A program made the position numbers and the translations under genes. Source: Acholoe squamosa (Eukaryota; Annelida; Polychaeta; Phyllodocida; Polynoidae). From it: a stretch of 64,000 nucleotides of DNA. Of the stretch, positions 49,051 to 61,679 are shown in pieces (positions within the stretch are counted from its first letter, which is position 1; the number at the start of each line of letters is the position of its first letter). The notes beneath the pieces were generated by a model. The model had not been told where the DNA came from and did no database searches. It worked only from the letters and a program-made list of their open reading frames with translations. The stretch spans positions 4,712,001 to 4,776,000 of the forward strand of contig OX439050.1 of the NCBI GenBank assembly GCA_949317995.1. Reading direction: 5' to 3'.

Positions 49051-50084
49051 TAATGAAGCTTAGTGTTAAGATGGGGGTGAGGGGTAATTGTTATCTAACC
49101 CAATCCTTATCATGTACGGCTGTTATGTGATACAATAACCCTTGTTACGTCCTTGTACAAGGGTACAGGACCTATCATGTCTCCGCCTCCTATTGAGTGG
49201 TCAATGAACCCTTTAAGGCCTGCTGATGTGGGATTGCTTCATGCCAATTCGTCTCCATGGCGTGCTGATGATTTCAGGTTTATTTGTTCTCATGATGATT
49301 TAATGCAGCAAGGATGGTGAATAGGATGAAAGTGATTGGGCAAAGAAATCCCTGAAAAATTCAAATAGAAATTAAAGATTGATTTCGTGGGAAATTCAAG
49401 AAGACTTCCATCATTGGATAACCATGGAGAGTTAACATAGTAATGGCTGTTTAGTAGAAAATTCATGAGGCTATTCTGAAAGATCAAATAATCCCCCCTC
49501 CCCCATCCGACACATAAACCCCGCCATTCTTCCAAACCATCTGGAGCAGAGATACCTCTGTCCCCTTCTATGACGTCACACATATATACGTCTGATCACG
49601 TCACAAGGTGGAGGGACGTCGTGAACCCTTGCTTATCTTGGTCTAACAGTCAGTCCTTGGATTCCTGTGTTCTACCCTATACTGCTGGTCCCCCTACTGC
49701 AGCCCTGTATGAAGTACAAAGGTGGGACGTCATGGGATTGCCTGCATGAGTACCCTTAGTCCTTTACGGACTGCTCCTGTATGGTTGCATCATGTCTATA
49801 GGCTGTCATGATGTACCAATCAAGTGCTGGCACGTCTGCTCACCAGCACTTCATTCAAGCATCATGCCGACCTTCTGGGAGTGTATCACCAATGTAGGGT
49901 CGGCATGATGCATGAATGCATGATGTGGCCGTTTACGGTCTAGGCACAGCCCACTCTGATCAGCTCAAGCAGCAGCTCACAGATTTACCCTAAAACCCTG
50001 CATATAAGCCGCACCCTGAGTTGGGTAGAATGCTTTAATCCGCACACTTCATCTTGACATCATATAAGCCGCACAAAATGTCTT
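49051..50084. other. Intergenic with MITE remnants
   Basis: TTAA-type remnants lie at 49200-49260 and 49765-49945. TATAAGCCGCACC motifs occur at 50005 and 50065 before the next array. No gene seen. Confidence 0.45.
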
Positions 50085-51105
50085 AAGTACAGGGATTTTA
50101 TATGACTCAGACAGCAGCTAAGGGGCAATTCAAACTGAAGTCTTGATGGTGTGTGGCTTATATTCAGGGTTTTACATGACTCAGACAGCAGCTGAGGAAC
50201 AATTCAAACTGAAGTCTTGATGGTGTGTGGCTTATATTCAGGGTTTTACAGGACTCAGACAGCAGCTAAGGGGCAATTCAAACTGAAGTCTTGATGGTGT
50301 GTGGCTTATATTCAGAGTTTTACATAACTGAGACAGCAGCTAAGGGGCAATTCAAACTGAAGTCTTGATGGTGTGTGGCTTATATTCAGAGTTTTACATA
50401 ACTGAGACAGCAGCTGAGGAGCAATTCAAACTGAAGTCTTGATGGTGTGTGGCTTATATTCAGGGTTTTACAGGACTCAGACAGCAGCTGAGGAGCAATT
50501 CAAACTGAAGTCTTGATGGTGCTGCGGCTTATATTCAGAGTTTTACGTGACTCAGACAGCAGCTGAGGAGCAATTCAAACTGAAGTCTTGATGGTGTGTG
50601 GCTTATATTCAGAGTTTTACATAACTGAGACAGCAGCTGAGGAGCAATTCAAACTGAAGTCTTGATGGTGTGTGGCTTATATTCAGGGTTTTACATGACT
50701 TAGACAGCACCTGAGGAACAATTCAAACTGAAGTCTTGGTGGTGTGTGGCTTATATTCAGGGTTTTACATGACTCAGACAGCAGCTGAGGAGAAATTCAA
50801 ACTGAAGTCTTGGTGGTGTGTGGCTTATATTCAGGGTTTTACAGGACTCAGACAGCAGCTGAGGAGAAATTCAAACTGAAGTCTTGACGGTGTGTGGCTT
50901 ATATTCAGGGTTTTACAGGACTGAGACAGCACCTGAGGAACAATTCAAACTGAAGTCTTTGTGGTGTGTGGCTTATATTCAGGGTTTAACATGACTCAGA
51001 CAGCAGCTGAGGAGAAATTCAAACTGAAGTCTCGATGGTGTGTGGCTTATATTCAGGGTTTTACATGACTCAGACGGCAGCTGCGGAGCAATTCAAACTG
51101 AATTC
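50085..51105. repeat. 74-bp minisatellite, about 14 units
   Basis: The unit includes GTGTGTGGCTTATATTCAGG, GTTTTACATGACTCAGACAG and CAGCTGAGGAGCAATTCAAA. It has no multiple-of-3 period and no long frames. Confidence 0.95.
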
Positions 51106-51518
51106 ATTCATGGTGCCGAGCACCACTTCTATATAAATCATGCCGTCCTTCTACAGCCTCCTTTTGATCTGTGTTCAGTCTATAAAATATCCCCCCCTCC
51201 TCCCTCCTACCTACGTCTTATTTCACGCTCCATGCCTTAACCCTATATAGGGTGAATGATGCATTATGCCCAATTTTTTTTTCAAGTACCTTCTTTAAGG
51301 GAACGACAAAAATTAAAAAAAAAACATGCATTTTGCCCATTGGTTCTTTTGAGTTGAAATTTCTCGTCCCTCAACGTATGGTGGAATGGGTGGCTTTCTG
51401 CAATTTTATCTCATGTATGTTGTGGAGGGAAGCATTATGATCTGTATTATTTCCAGTCGAGTCTTTGTCCAGACTCGACTGGGCGCATTATGCCCTTTGG
51501 TTGGCATGATGTATATAG
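51106..51518. other. Intergenic, no gene seen
   Basis: No feature supported; a MITE-like GGCATGATGTA fragment adjoins the next element. Confidence 0.4.
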
Positions 51519-51658
51519 AGAGAACTAAACGACCGTGGTGTACGAGGTGGCCGATCCACCACGAGGGGGGTGTCTACCCCGAGGGCGTTAGCCCAAGGGG
51601 GAGACATCCCCCGAGGGGTGGATCGGCCACCGAGGACACAAGGGGAGTTCAGTTCTCT
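51519..51658. mobile_element. 140-bp foldback element, nested inverted repeats
   Basis: Outer arms AGAGAACTAAAC / GTTCAGTTCTCT (one mismatch). Inner arms GGTGGCCGATCCACC (51546-51560) / GGTGGATCGGCCACC (51617-51631) are perfect. A C/G-rich core contains CGAGGGCGTTAGCCC. The GGTGGATCGG motif recurs twice just outside (51784, 51801). Confidence 0.65.
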
Positions 51659-53572
51659 ATTTATTTTATGTGTTTAGAGGGTTTAAATAAGGAAAAATTA
51701 ACAAAATCCATTACTGTAGTGCCCCTTAGGAGCGGCAGTCCGCCATTTTGAATGTTTACATGCACCCAGAATGAGCCTGCAGTGGTGGATCGGCCCCTGT
51801 GGTGGATCGGCACACGTTACGCCACTGTGGGTGTGGGGATCGGCCCTGCAATGCTATCTCTATGAAGATATCTCTATAAAATATAAATGCAGTCCTGGCA
51901 TGTAACAGTACTGGGTTGATGCACTCCTGGATGTTTGGCATGAAGAGCTGACGACTAAAACACTCCATTGGTGCATCATTACGAAGGTGTGAAAAAGGTT
52001 CCCATAGAGATAACACCAGAGGTTGTTACTTACGGTGTGTTGCACCATCAGATGTCCTTTTGTTCTAAGACGTTTCTGTTCTCAGAAAGGTCTACAGTGC
52101 GTACCCTCCCCCCCAAAAAAAAAAAAAAAAAAAAAAGGAAAGGGGGAAAGAAAGATGTAGAAGGGGCCCCAAACAAGATTACCGTATTGATATATCTTAT
52201 TGTCGTATTGATTCCTGGCTAGGAATGCCTTAGAATGCACCGTTTTAAGTCTTAGATTTCAATACTTTCTTTGGGGCCGAGCCCCCAACCTCTCAAAACA
52301 TTGAGTGCCAAAAGCTTATTACAAACATTTCATTTTAAATGGTGTTAATGATACACCAGAAAGGACTTTCTTCTGGTAGGAATCCTTAGGCCTAAATATG
52401 TCTGAGTAAACATAAAGATTGATATATTACCTTAGATTTTACAGACCTGAGACTTGATATTTGTTCAATTAGGGTGCATCAGAATGCACCGATTCAAGTC
52501 TAACCCTCAAAATGTTCTTGGAGGCATGCCAACACTCCCCAACCCCAGTGTGACTACTGTGCATTGCTTGTGTACCTGGTAAGCTTTCACTAAGTCTTGT
52601 AGACAATCCTGGATCCGCCACTGTTGGAGGGGGCACGTGCTCTTGTGCCCTCGTCTTAATCCGGCACTGAACTGAATGCACACTGAATCACCCATATTAA
52701 GGCGAGGCTGACAAAGAGAGCTTTGATATAACCAGTTATGGAGACTTCAGTCCACTAGGCATCTCTGACCTTATCATGTACATTTGCTGCAGTCCTGTTA
52801 CCTCAGGAAATACTCCCCCCTCCCACCACTATAAATGCCGTGTAAATGTTTAGTGGCCTTTGGGGACCAGTGATGCATGCATGATGTCTATTGATCACAG
52901 TGTCCGCGAAGTACACCTGTCACACTGGACATTTTGGGCGTAAGTCAAAAATGTCCGGTGTAGGCCATTTCCACACAGGCCATTTTGGCCAGTGTTGAAG
53001 TTTCCCTTATTCTACAACATAAAACCTGTACTCATTAAGAATTGATTGCCTGATTCCATTTCCTTAATCAACCGCAACGGTACTTTATTAGAGTGCCCAG
53101 TTCTAACCATACATACTAAAATTTTTAAAACATTGGCCCGCGTATGGAAAAAAATGTCCTGTGTAGTGGCCTACAACACCGGCCAAAATGGCCTGTGTAA
53201 GAGTTTTGACTTCATGGACACTGGATCATCGGCAAGTTAAAGTTTATTTATCATTATGGTGTCTAATGCAGCCAGGGGGATCAACTCAATGTGGTGCTCC
53301 ATAAATGTGTAGGCCTATACACTAAATGGGTATTGTGCATTATTGTCGCCTACTCTGTGTCCTTGGAGGGTTAAGGAGATAGGTAAATATAAAGAGGCCT
53401 TGTACAAACTACCAATAATACTGTATCAAAGACCAAAAACTCCTTTCCTCTCCCAGATCAAGAGATCAGGTGTACCAAACTTATACAACAACACTTCTAT
53501 AGTCTATACACTAGACGTTATTACAGACCTAGTCTCACATCAATCAGGTATTCTACTGAACCTTCACCCTTT
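51659..53572. other. Intergenic, scattered repeat remnants
   Basis: A poly-A run lies at 52117-52136 and a hAT-like end (CCTGGATCCGCCACTG) at 52608-52623. The open frame at 53343-53627 shows no convincing exon signals. Confidence 0.4.
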
Positions 53573-53802
53573 TTACCCTTCAAGGGCCGCTGATGCAGGG
53601 GTGCATCATGCTCATAGGTCGGCATGATGCACCAGTGAAGTGTTGGCGAGACTGCTTACCAGCACTTCATTGGAGCATCATGCCAACCCTTCGAAAGTGT
53701 ATCAACCCTGTAGGTTCAGCATGATGCATGAATGTAAACCTGGTGAGTCAGGACCCAAAGGGTATGATGAATTAGTTCATTTAGTGGCCCTTAAGGGGTT
53801 AA
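53573..53802. mobile_element. TTAA-type foldback MITE
   Basis: Starts ACCCTTCAAGGGCCGCTGAT and ends GTGGCCCTTAAGGGGTTAA. The left TTAA has decayed. Confidence 0.7.
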
Positions 53803-54067
53803 GCAATGGATCAATGGTCATTATGATGCATTATTGCAACTCTGGTGAGTTACTCGCTACATGCATACATGCCTTATCGGCCCTTGTAGGGTGAAAGGTT
53901 ATTGTTCCCGTGTAAATCAAAGTTACAGTAAGGCGGTAGGAGGTACTCAGGTAGTAGTCTATTGATACAAGGCCTATACAAACCTTGATCAGTGCATATA
54001 TCCTTTTTTTTCTTATTGTTAGGATATGCGAATAGCAGCACTTGGGAGGGGAGGGGGCTATGTTTGA

Positions 54068-54810
54068 ACCCTTCAAGAGCCGCTCGTACAGGAGCACATC
54101 ATGGCCAAAGAATCGACATGATGCTCCAATGAAGCCCTGTCGAACTGTCTCGCCAGCACTTCATTCGAGCATCATGACAAACTTCCGGGTGTGTATTAAC
54201 CCCATAGGGTCAGCATGATACTTGAATGTAGCCCTGGCAACTTACTTTTAGTACTGTATTAAGTTCATGATGCATTAATGCATCAGCAGACCTTAAAGTG
54301 TTGAAGGATAACCTGATGCATTTAGGAATGTGGTTCTGACAAGTTAACATGCTAGTACTGCTGCAATAATGCATCATAATGACCTGATACAGGGTGATAC
54401 ACTCAGGAAGGGTTGGCATGATGCATCAATGCAGTGCTATCAAGTCCCTGAACACTCCAAATGTGTATCAAGCCCATGGGTGTGGAATGATGTGCCAATG
54501 ATGAGATCCAGGTCAGGGCTGCTTCCATTCATCATGCCAACCAACTGGCAAATTGGCATTAATACATCATGCCCATTTGTCATGAATGCAGTCCTGGCGA
54601 GTAACTCGCCAGGGCTACATTAATGCATAATGCCGACCCTACAGGGTCGATACACTCTCGGAGGGTCGGCAGGAAGTTCCAATGAAATATACCAATAACA
54701 AACGGATGAGTCTGGTTCACTTCATCGGTGCATCATGATCAATGGGCATGATGCACTCCTGCATCATTGGTGCATCATGATCAATGGGCATGATGCACTC
54801 CTGCATCAGC
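54068..54810. mobile_element. Cluster of three TTAA-type MITE copies
   Basis: Copies at 54068-54303, ~54385-54660 and 54715-54810 carry the usual blocks (CATGATGCTCCAATGAAG, CCGACCCTACAGGGTCG, GATCAATGGGCATGATGCAC). In the last, a 48-bp segment is doubled. Confidence 0.65.
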
Positions 54811-54814
54811 AGCA

Positions 54815-54986
54815 GTGGCAGATCCAGGATCCAGATAAGGAGGGAGCGTGACCCAAAAAAAGAGGGGGCGCACCCCCTTAATTTTAAGCAAATTTTGGCG
54901 TCCAAAATATATATTTAAACACTCATCTTTAGGACTGGCAAAAGAGAAGGGGGGCGCGCCCCCCTATGCCCGATGTCTGCCACTGC
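54815..54986. mobile_element. hAT-like MITE
   Basis: CAGTGGCAGATCCAGGATCC at the left and GATGTCTGCCACTG at the right. Body with GGGGGCGCACCCCC-type GC runs. No clear 8-bp duplication. Confidence 0.6.
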
Positions 54987-54999
54987 GCTACCCTCGAAG

Positions 55000-55685
55000 G
55001 GTTAAAGGGTAAAGCATCAGCAGAACATAAAGGGTTAAGTACCCTGGTGGACTATCAGTTGGGATCACCTGTACTCAGTACCAGGTATTAGCACTTCTAC
55101 CACCATCCTACAGGTCACTAAGGTCAGCTTACACAGGTCACACAGTGCATGCAGGGGGGGGGACTAGCCTGAGCTGCTCATTGACTTGGTAACCATGGTG
55201 ATGAGGTACTGCTGAGGTGTAAACATAGCCACAAAATCTGTCAACATAGCCACAAATGTCTATACCTTATTCCATCGCCGTAACCATGGAGAAATGACCG
55301 GATCTGACCATTAATGGTTCGAAGGTCCCGACCTCTCCTTCGGAGAGGGGATGAAATGCTATCATCTGGAGAAATGACACTCACCTAAAACAGAAAATAC
55401 AAGTTATTTGTAAATAGCAGTTATGACAAATCAATGATTTGTATCAATGATTTGTATCATTAAAAAAGAGATATATATTGATCACGAGAGGCAATTTAAC
55501 ACCAAAAAATATCTATCTCTCAGTAAGATTTTATGTCAATTTTTCAAGTAAATTGCTGGATCTGGATTTTGGTAGGGGTGTTTCATAGGAAATTTCTCCC
55601 TTTTCCACCGAGAATGAATGTCTTGAAATTGCACTGTAACCTATCTATATAGAGACCTTCAGCCAATAGTCAGAATAGAAAATAA
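55000..55685. other. Intergenic, no gene seen
   Basis: A G-run lies at 55156-55163. No gene found. Confidence 0.4.
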
Positions 55686-55936
55686 TTAACCCTTTAAGAG
55701 TTGCTGATGAGCGCATCATGCCAATTGGTCATCATGATACACCGATGAAGTGCTGGCGAGACTACTTGCCAGCAATTTATTGGAGCATCATGTCGACCCT
55801 CCGGGAGTTTCAACCCCATATGGTGCGCATGATGCATGAATACAGCCCTGACGAGTGACTTGCCAGGGATGTATTCATGCATCATGACAACCCACAGATA
55901 CAATGCATTAATGCATCAGCGGCCCTTAAAGGGTAA
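55686..55936. mobile_element. TTAA-type foldback MITE
   Basis: TTAACCCTTTAAGAGTTGCT at the left and AGCGGCCCTTAAAGGGTAA at the right. Central ACGAGTGACTTGCCAGGG loop. Confidence 0.75.
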
Positions 55937-56371
55937 GATATTATTGAATACTGTACCATCGCTGTACATCAAAACGACTCAAAGCACAAAGACAATTCCC
56001 CCTCTCTCATGATATATCTTGGTTTCTAAGAAGTTGATTAAATGCTTGTGGCAGTAGTGCACATGTTTTATCCCATAATGACGAAGCTCAGAGACATCAC
56101 AGGACGGGTCTGAACATCTATTACTAACATGGTGCCCCATGCACAACCCCACCATCCCCCCCTGCCCTCCAGGGTATTCCTATTCCATCCCACGCTAATT
56201 AAGATTGTCCAACTGTTCACTTCTTTACTGTAAGCAACATTAATACAGTTAACCCTTTATCGGCTAAATGATACCTTGAAATCTGTTCCTTGTTTGTCAT
56301 GTCTATTGCTTGCACAAATACAGTCCTGGTGAGTCTACTCATCACTACTGTATTTGTATCATGCCCAGAGC
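55937..56371. other. Intergenic, no gene seen
   Basis: No supported feature. A TTAACCCTTTAT start near 56250 may be another MITE end. Confidence 0.35.
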
Positions 56372-56519
56372 AGCGGCGGATCCAGGATTTTGGAAAAGGA
56401 GCGGGCGCACCCCTATTTTTGAGGAAATTTTGGAGTCCAAAATATGTAAGTAAATTCTTAAGTACTGAGGAAAAGGGGAGGTGCACGCCCCCGGAGCCCC
56501 CTCTAAATTCGCCACAGCA
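56372..56519. mobile_element. hAT-like MITE
   Basis: CAGCGGCGGATCCAGGATTT at the left and TAAATTCGCCACAG at the right, with a CAGAG-containing flank on both sides. Confidence 0.6.
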
Positions 56520-56565
56520 GAGGAACCCTACAGGGTTCATGAATGCCTATAAATATGTATAGCCG

Positions 56566-57852
56566 GGCTGCATTCATGCATCAGGACAGCCAAGGCTGCA
56601 TTCATGCATCAGGACAGCCAAGGCTGCATTCATGCATCAGGACAGCCAAGGCTGCATTCGTGCATCAGGACAGCCAAGGCTGCATCCGTGCATCAGGACA
56701 GCCAAGGCTGCATCCGTGCATCAGGACAGCCATGGCTGCATTCATGCATCAGGACAGCCAAGGCTGCATTCATGCATCAGGACAGCCAAGGCTGCATTCA
56801 TGCATCAGGACAGCCAAGGCTGCATTCATGCATCAGGACAGCCAAGGCTGCATTCATGCATCATGACAGCCATGGCTGCATCCATGCATCATGACAGCCA
56901 AGGCTGCATCCATGCATCATGACAGCCAAGGCTGCATTCATGCATCAGGACAGCCAAGGCTGCATCCATGCATCATGACAGCCATGGCTGCATTCATGCA
57001 TCAGGACAGCCATGGCTGCATCCATGCATCATGACAGCAATGGCTGCATTCATGCATCAGGACAGCCAAGGCTGCATTCATGCATCATGACAGCCATGGC
57101 TGCATCCGTGCATCAGGACAGCCATGGCTGCATTCATGCCTCAGGACAGCCATGGCTGCATCCGTGCATCATGACAGCCAGTGCTGCATCCATGCATCAT
57201 GACAGCCATGGCTGCATCCATGCATATCAGGACAGCCATGGCTGCATCCATGCATATCAGGACAGCCATGGCTGCATCCATGCATCAGGACAGCCAAGGC
57301 TGCATTCATGCATCAGGACAGCCAAGGCTGCATTCATGCATCAGGACAGCCAAGGCTGCATTCATGCATCAGGACAGCCAAGGCTGCATCCATGCATCAT
57401 GACAGCCAAGGCTGCATTCATGCATCAGGACAGCCATGGCTGCATCCGTGCATCATGACAGCCATGGCTGCATTCATGCATATCAGGACAGCCATGCATC
57501 ATGACAGCCAAGGCTGCATTCATGCATCAGGACAGCCAAGGCTGCATCCATGCATCATGACAGTCAAGGCTGCATCCATGCATCATGACAGCCAAGGCTG
57601 CATCCGTGCATCAGGACCGCCATGGCTGCATCCGTGCATCATGACAGCCATGGCTGCATCCATGCATCAGGACCGCCATGGCTGCATCCATGCATATCAG
57701 GACAGCCATGGCTGCATCCATGCATATCAGGACAGCCATGGCTGCATCCATGCATCAGGACAGCCAAGGCTGCATTCATGCATCAGGACAGCCAAGGCTG
57801 CATTCATGCATCATGACAGTCAAGGCTGCATTCATGCATATCAGGACAGCCA
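56566..57852. repeat. 28-bp minisatellite, about 46 units
   Basis: The unit GGCTGCATTCATGCATCAGG followed by ACAGCCAA. Variants are TTC/TCC/CCG, CAGGA/CATGA and CCAA/CCAT. It starts in the MITE arm GGGCTGCATTCATGCATCA. The open frames (up to 182 aa) are products of a 28-base (84-base) periodicity, not genes. Confidence 0.95.
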
Positions 57853-59469
57853 ATAGCATGGTGCATTATAGCGCTGTCTGGCACTTACAAAAGGAGTTGG
57901 AGGATGGATGGGTGGCAGTATGGTTCTAATGGTATTTGTAGATATACAACTTACATGCACAGAAAAATAGCGTAACTTAAATTTGGCACAACAGAAGGAA
58001 AAGGTCGTGCACATTATTTAACTACGGGGGCACGGGGGCACCCTCCTCTTATTAAAGTGATTAAAATTTATTGGCCAACCCCCCCCCCCGCAAAATTCTC
58101 CTAGTCGATTCCTTTACTCTTTTCTTTTTTAGTAGGCCCCTACATGGGAATATTTTTGTTTTATTTTCTTTCTTTTTTTAACCCCCCCCCCCCCGTGGAG
58201 ACTGGTCAACACTGTGACTGGGTGATAATGAATACACTGTCACCTGCACTGATCTGAAACCTACCTCACTCACTCTCAACTCCACGTCAGGAAATTCACA
58301 ACAACCTTCACGTGATTGATGCACAGATTTCTCCTGAAGCCTACTTTGGATTAGGTTGTTTTCCTCCCTCTTTGACAAAATTTCAACTTCAAATATCGAC
58401 ATAAATGTGTATTGTTGATTTTAAGCAGATGAACCGGAAGTCCGACATTCAGTCACTTCCATGCCTTCCCTCTAGGCGGCAGCACTAGAAAAATAACTAA
58501 TAACTGTGACATGATACCACAGGTAGAGCCACCTGTACATGCACCCTTTCCCGCCTTCATCTGACCCCCATTTCTATCTCCTACTTACCTTTCAAACAGT
58601 CGGCCCACTGAACCCTTACTATCAACTAGAATTCTATTTAGGGGCCATCCACAAATAACGTCATGACAAATTTAACCACCCCCTTCCCAATCATCATCTT
58701 TTTCTCTTTTTGTTGTTGCTAATTTTGTAATGCTGAGGGTATACAGAAAATTAATCCCAGCATGCCTGACCTGACCACCCCCCCCCCTCGTGGATGGCCC
58801 CCTTATGTTACTCCGTAGACACTCTGAGGGAACCTCAGAGACCAAGTGTGTCTGTTGTAGTCTGTTTGGTCAGCCAATCTGGCAGAGTGGCCATTTCTCA
58901 CAGAAGTACTTACTGTTCAGGTCCGATGCGTCCACCAACACTTCCCTCAATGTATATCCAAAGATTCACAATACACAAAGCACTTGAAATACTTGTGATA
59001 ATTAATAATCCAGGTGATTTTCAAATCTCCCTCCCTAACTCCAAATCATTGTCAGCCATCTTGAAGCCAGGTGTAGCCACCTAGTGCCAAAAAGACTACA
59101 CTATTCTTGGTTGGTTAGCCCTATGTTTCAAGAGCAGTCTAACACCAGGTAGCACCCCAGCATGTTGACAATGGAGGCCATTGAGGTAGTGATATTTAAG
59201 CTCAAGATAAACATGTCAGATTTATTGGATATATCTCATGTTTCAGTCAATATAAGCTGATGTACATGAAAACTACATGTTTGTGAATAGGAGGGACAAT
59301 TTCCAGGAACTGGACGTGAGTACTTAGTTCAGACTTGCCATGTGTTTGTGCCACTATAGACTTGTATACATCTTGGATCCTGCCTGTGAGCAGGCAGGTA
59401 TTTCGGCCTACCTGATGTGGTACATGTAGAGGCCAAATTATCCAATTTATTTCAATCTAGAGTTATACC
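57853..59469. other. Intergenic with a possible promoter
   Basis: C-runs lie at 58079-58088 and 58182-58194. An ETS-type CCGGAAGT lies at 58434-58441, about 30 bp ahead of the minus-strand candidate exon. A YY1-like CAAGATGGCTGAC lies on the minus strand near 59062-59050. No other gene is supported. Confidence 0.35.
58265..58402 (-). CDS. Candidate first exon, unknown host gene
   Basis: ATG at 58402 opens 46 codons of varied, charged composition (MSIFEVEILSKREENNLIQS) ending at a donor GAG|GTAGGT. A second possible donor lies further on (GCAG|GTGACA). The ATG context is weak. No family recognised. Confidence 0.25.
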
Positions 59470-59832
59470 ATGGAGTTGTACACGTGTAAACTAGAAGGCC
59501 TGGGCTATATTATGTAGGTCAGTGTATTGTACACGTGTAAACTAGAAGGCCTAGGCTATATTATGTAGGCCAGTGTATTGTACACGTGTAAACTAGAAGG
59601 CCTAGGCTATATTATGTAGGCCAGTGTATTGTACACATGTAAACTAGAAGGCCTAGGCTATATTATGTAGGCCAGTGTATTGTACACGTGTAAACTAGAA
59701 GGCCTAGGCTATATTATGTAGGCCAGTGTATTGTACATGTGTAAACTAGAAGGCCTAGGCTATATTATGTAGGCCAGTGTATTGTACACGTGTAAACTAG
59801 AAGGCCTAGGCTATATTATGTAGGTCAGTGTA
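59470..59832. repeat. 51-bp minisatellite, 7 units
   Basis: The unit TTGTACACGTGTAAACTAGA, AGGCCTAGGCTATATTATGT, AGGCCAGTGTA is almost unchanged between copies, so expansion is recent. Confidence 0.95.
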
Positions 59833-61679
59833 TATTATGTAGGTATATGGATAATTACATGTTGAGTGTCTGAACTATATAATAGTTCTACAAACAAGTA
59901 ATATCCATCCCATGATCTAGCTCTGACTACCTGGATATCTTATACAGATGGAAAATATTATAGTGAGCAATGAACATGTAATGAATGCCATTTTGACAAT
60001 AATGCCACTATTCATGATGGGAAGTAGACCTCAGCTAGTTAGACTACCCTGGCTTATTTTGTGATAGAGTGATAGAGCCCTTGTAAGTAAATCTAATTTT
60101 AGCTGCCTGAGCCTGGTTCAGAAGGTTATCACAGCCCCCCCCCCCCACACACACACACCCACAAGAAAAAAATGTCATATTCGTAGCACTGAGTGCTAAG
60201 TCCCTGTCCTCGATGACAATTTGCTCATCACTATTTTATGGGTTGAAATAGCACAACAATATACATATACTGACATATGTTGACTAATTGCTGACAAATA
60301 GTAAGTGACTGCTAACATAGATATATATCTAAACTCAAAAAAAGCTATGATGAGACATGACCAAGGCGGGCAAGGTCCTGCTATATATAGCATATCTACC
60401 CCTATGGCTTAAAGCCATACATGTAGCTCTTTGGGTATAATTCATATTAAACTACACAAGTTAGGTTTAATATTCAATTATGAGCATGTAGGTACTTGGG
60501 GAGGGTAGGGAGATGCCAGGCATCACCGTGGTCTATAGATAGAGCCTTGTAAAGGTGGCAGTGGCGCCTAGATGATTGTATAGGTCATTATGAGTTGTTA
60601 AAAGCATGTAGGTAATAGGGTAGGGTAGGGAAATGCGAGGCCACTCGAGTGGACAGGGACAAAAATCACCCACAGACTACCAGATCCCTCTGAAGCTGTT
60701 CATTATGAATCCAATTTCTGTGTGCGCATTATGCGTCTAAACGGCTGCTTCCGGTCTATAAGGCACACCTGCCGTATACGATTTATACACATAATAAACA
60801 CCCCCCCCCTGCCTCCCCCTCTCTGTCTGTATTCCCCTAATCACCACCCCACCATCAACCCTGGCCCCTGCAGTCCACATACAAAAATGACCGTAATGGC
60901 CCGTTTAAGCGCCGGGTCTCAAATAAGCGCTGGTCTCAGGTCAGCAACAGGCATACCTGCAAACTCCAGGTGAGAAAAAAACTGAGCCTGAAAACAAGGC
61001 AGGAGAATGGAAATATAAGGGGTCTGGGGGTGTCTCCCCAGGGGCACAAGAAAACTTTGTAAATCTAGAGGCCAAATAAATATATTTTGGTGGTTTTAGA
61101 AGGTGTCTGTTACCGTCAGTTTAGAATTTTACTAAGACTTCTACCCCTATATAAAGGATAAAATGATATCTATGGATAAAGAACGACCCTGGTGGATCTT
61201 TAAAAAACTAAGAAAGCTGAACAAACTGAGGAGTTTGCAGATGTGAATAGGAGTATTGAAAGCAATGTTAAGCAATAACGGAGTATTTAAATGGGCACCG
61301 ATCTCGAATAAGGGCCGAGGGAATGGAGATATTGAAATGACTAAGAGCCAGGGTCCTGAAACAGGCGACTATGGTAAGTCCTAATCAAATTAGAGTTCTC
61401 ATGGGGAAATCATGGCTATTTTGGTCCCCATATTAAATGACCCGCATGTCTCCATTATAGTGGGAAAAAATATGAAATCAAAGAACAAAGAGAATATTTA
61501 AGAAACAGTGTATATTTCTAGAAAAATTGTCCGCTTTTCTTCAAGAGAAATAAATAAAAAAAAATGCAGATATTTCTAGTGCCTGAAAAGAAACCATCAA
61601 CGGGCCTACCATTGCATTTTCATAACGCGGATGGTGTCTGTTTGAGTGACAAAGTGCACCCCAACCAACCATCTACTGA
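59833..61679. other. Intergenic with TAAGCGC repeat remnants
   Basis: One stray 42-bp satellite unit lies at 60265-60320. TAAGCGCCGGGTCTCAAATA at 60905 and a decayed relative at 61240-61370 are seen. No gene seen. Confidence 0.45.

Noticed and set aside
53343-53627. 94-aa plus-strand frame
   Set aside because: It runs into a MITE for its last third and has no convincing splice signals.
56543-57929. Overlapping frames rich in His/Cys/Ile resembling a metal-binding repeat protein
   Set aside because: They are translations of the 28-bp minisatellite in three phases at once; no independent evidence for coding.
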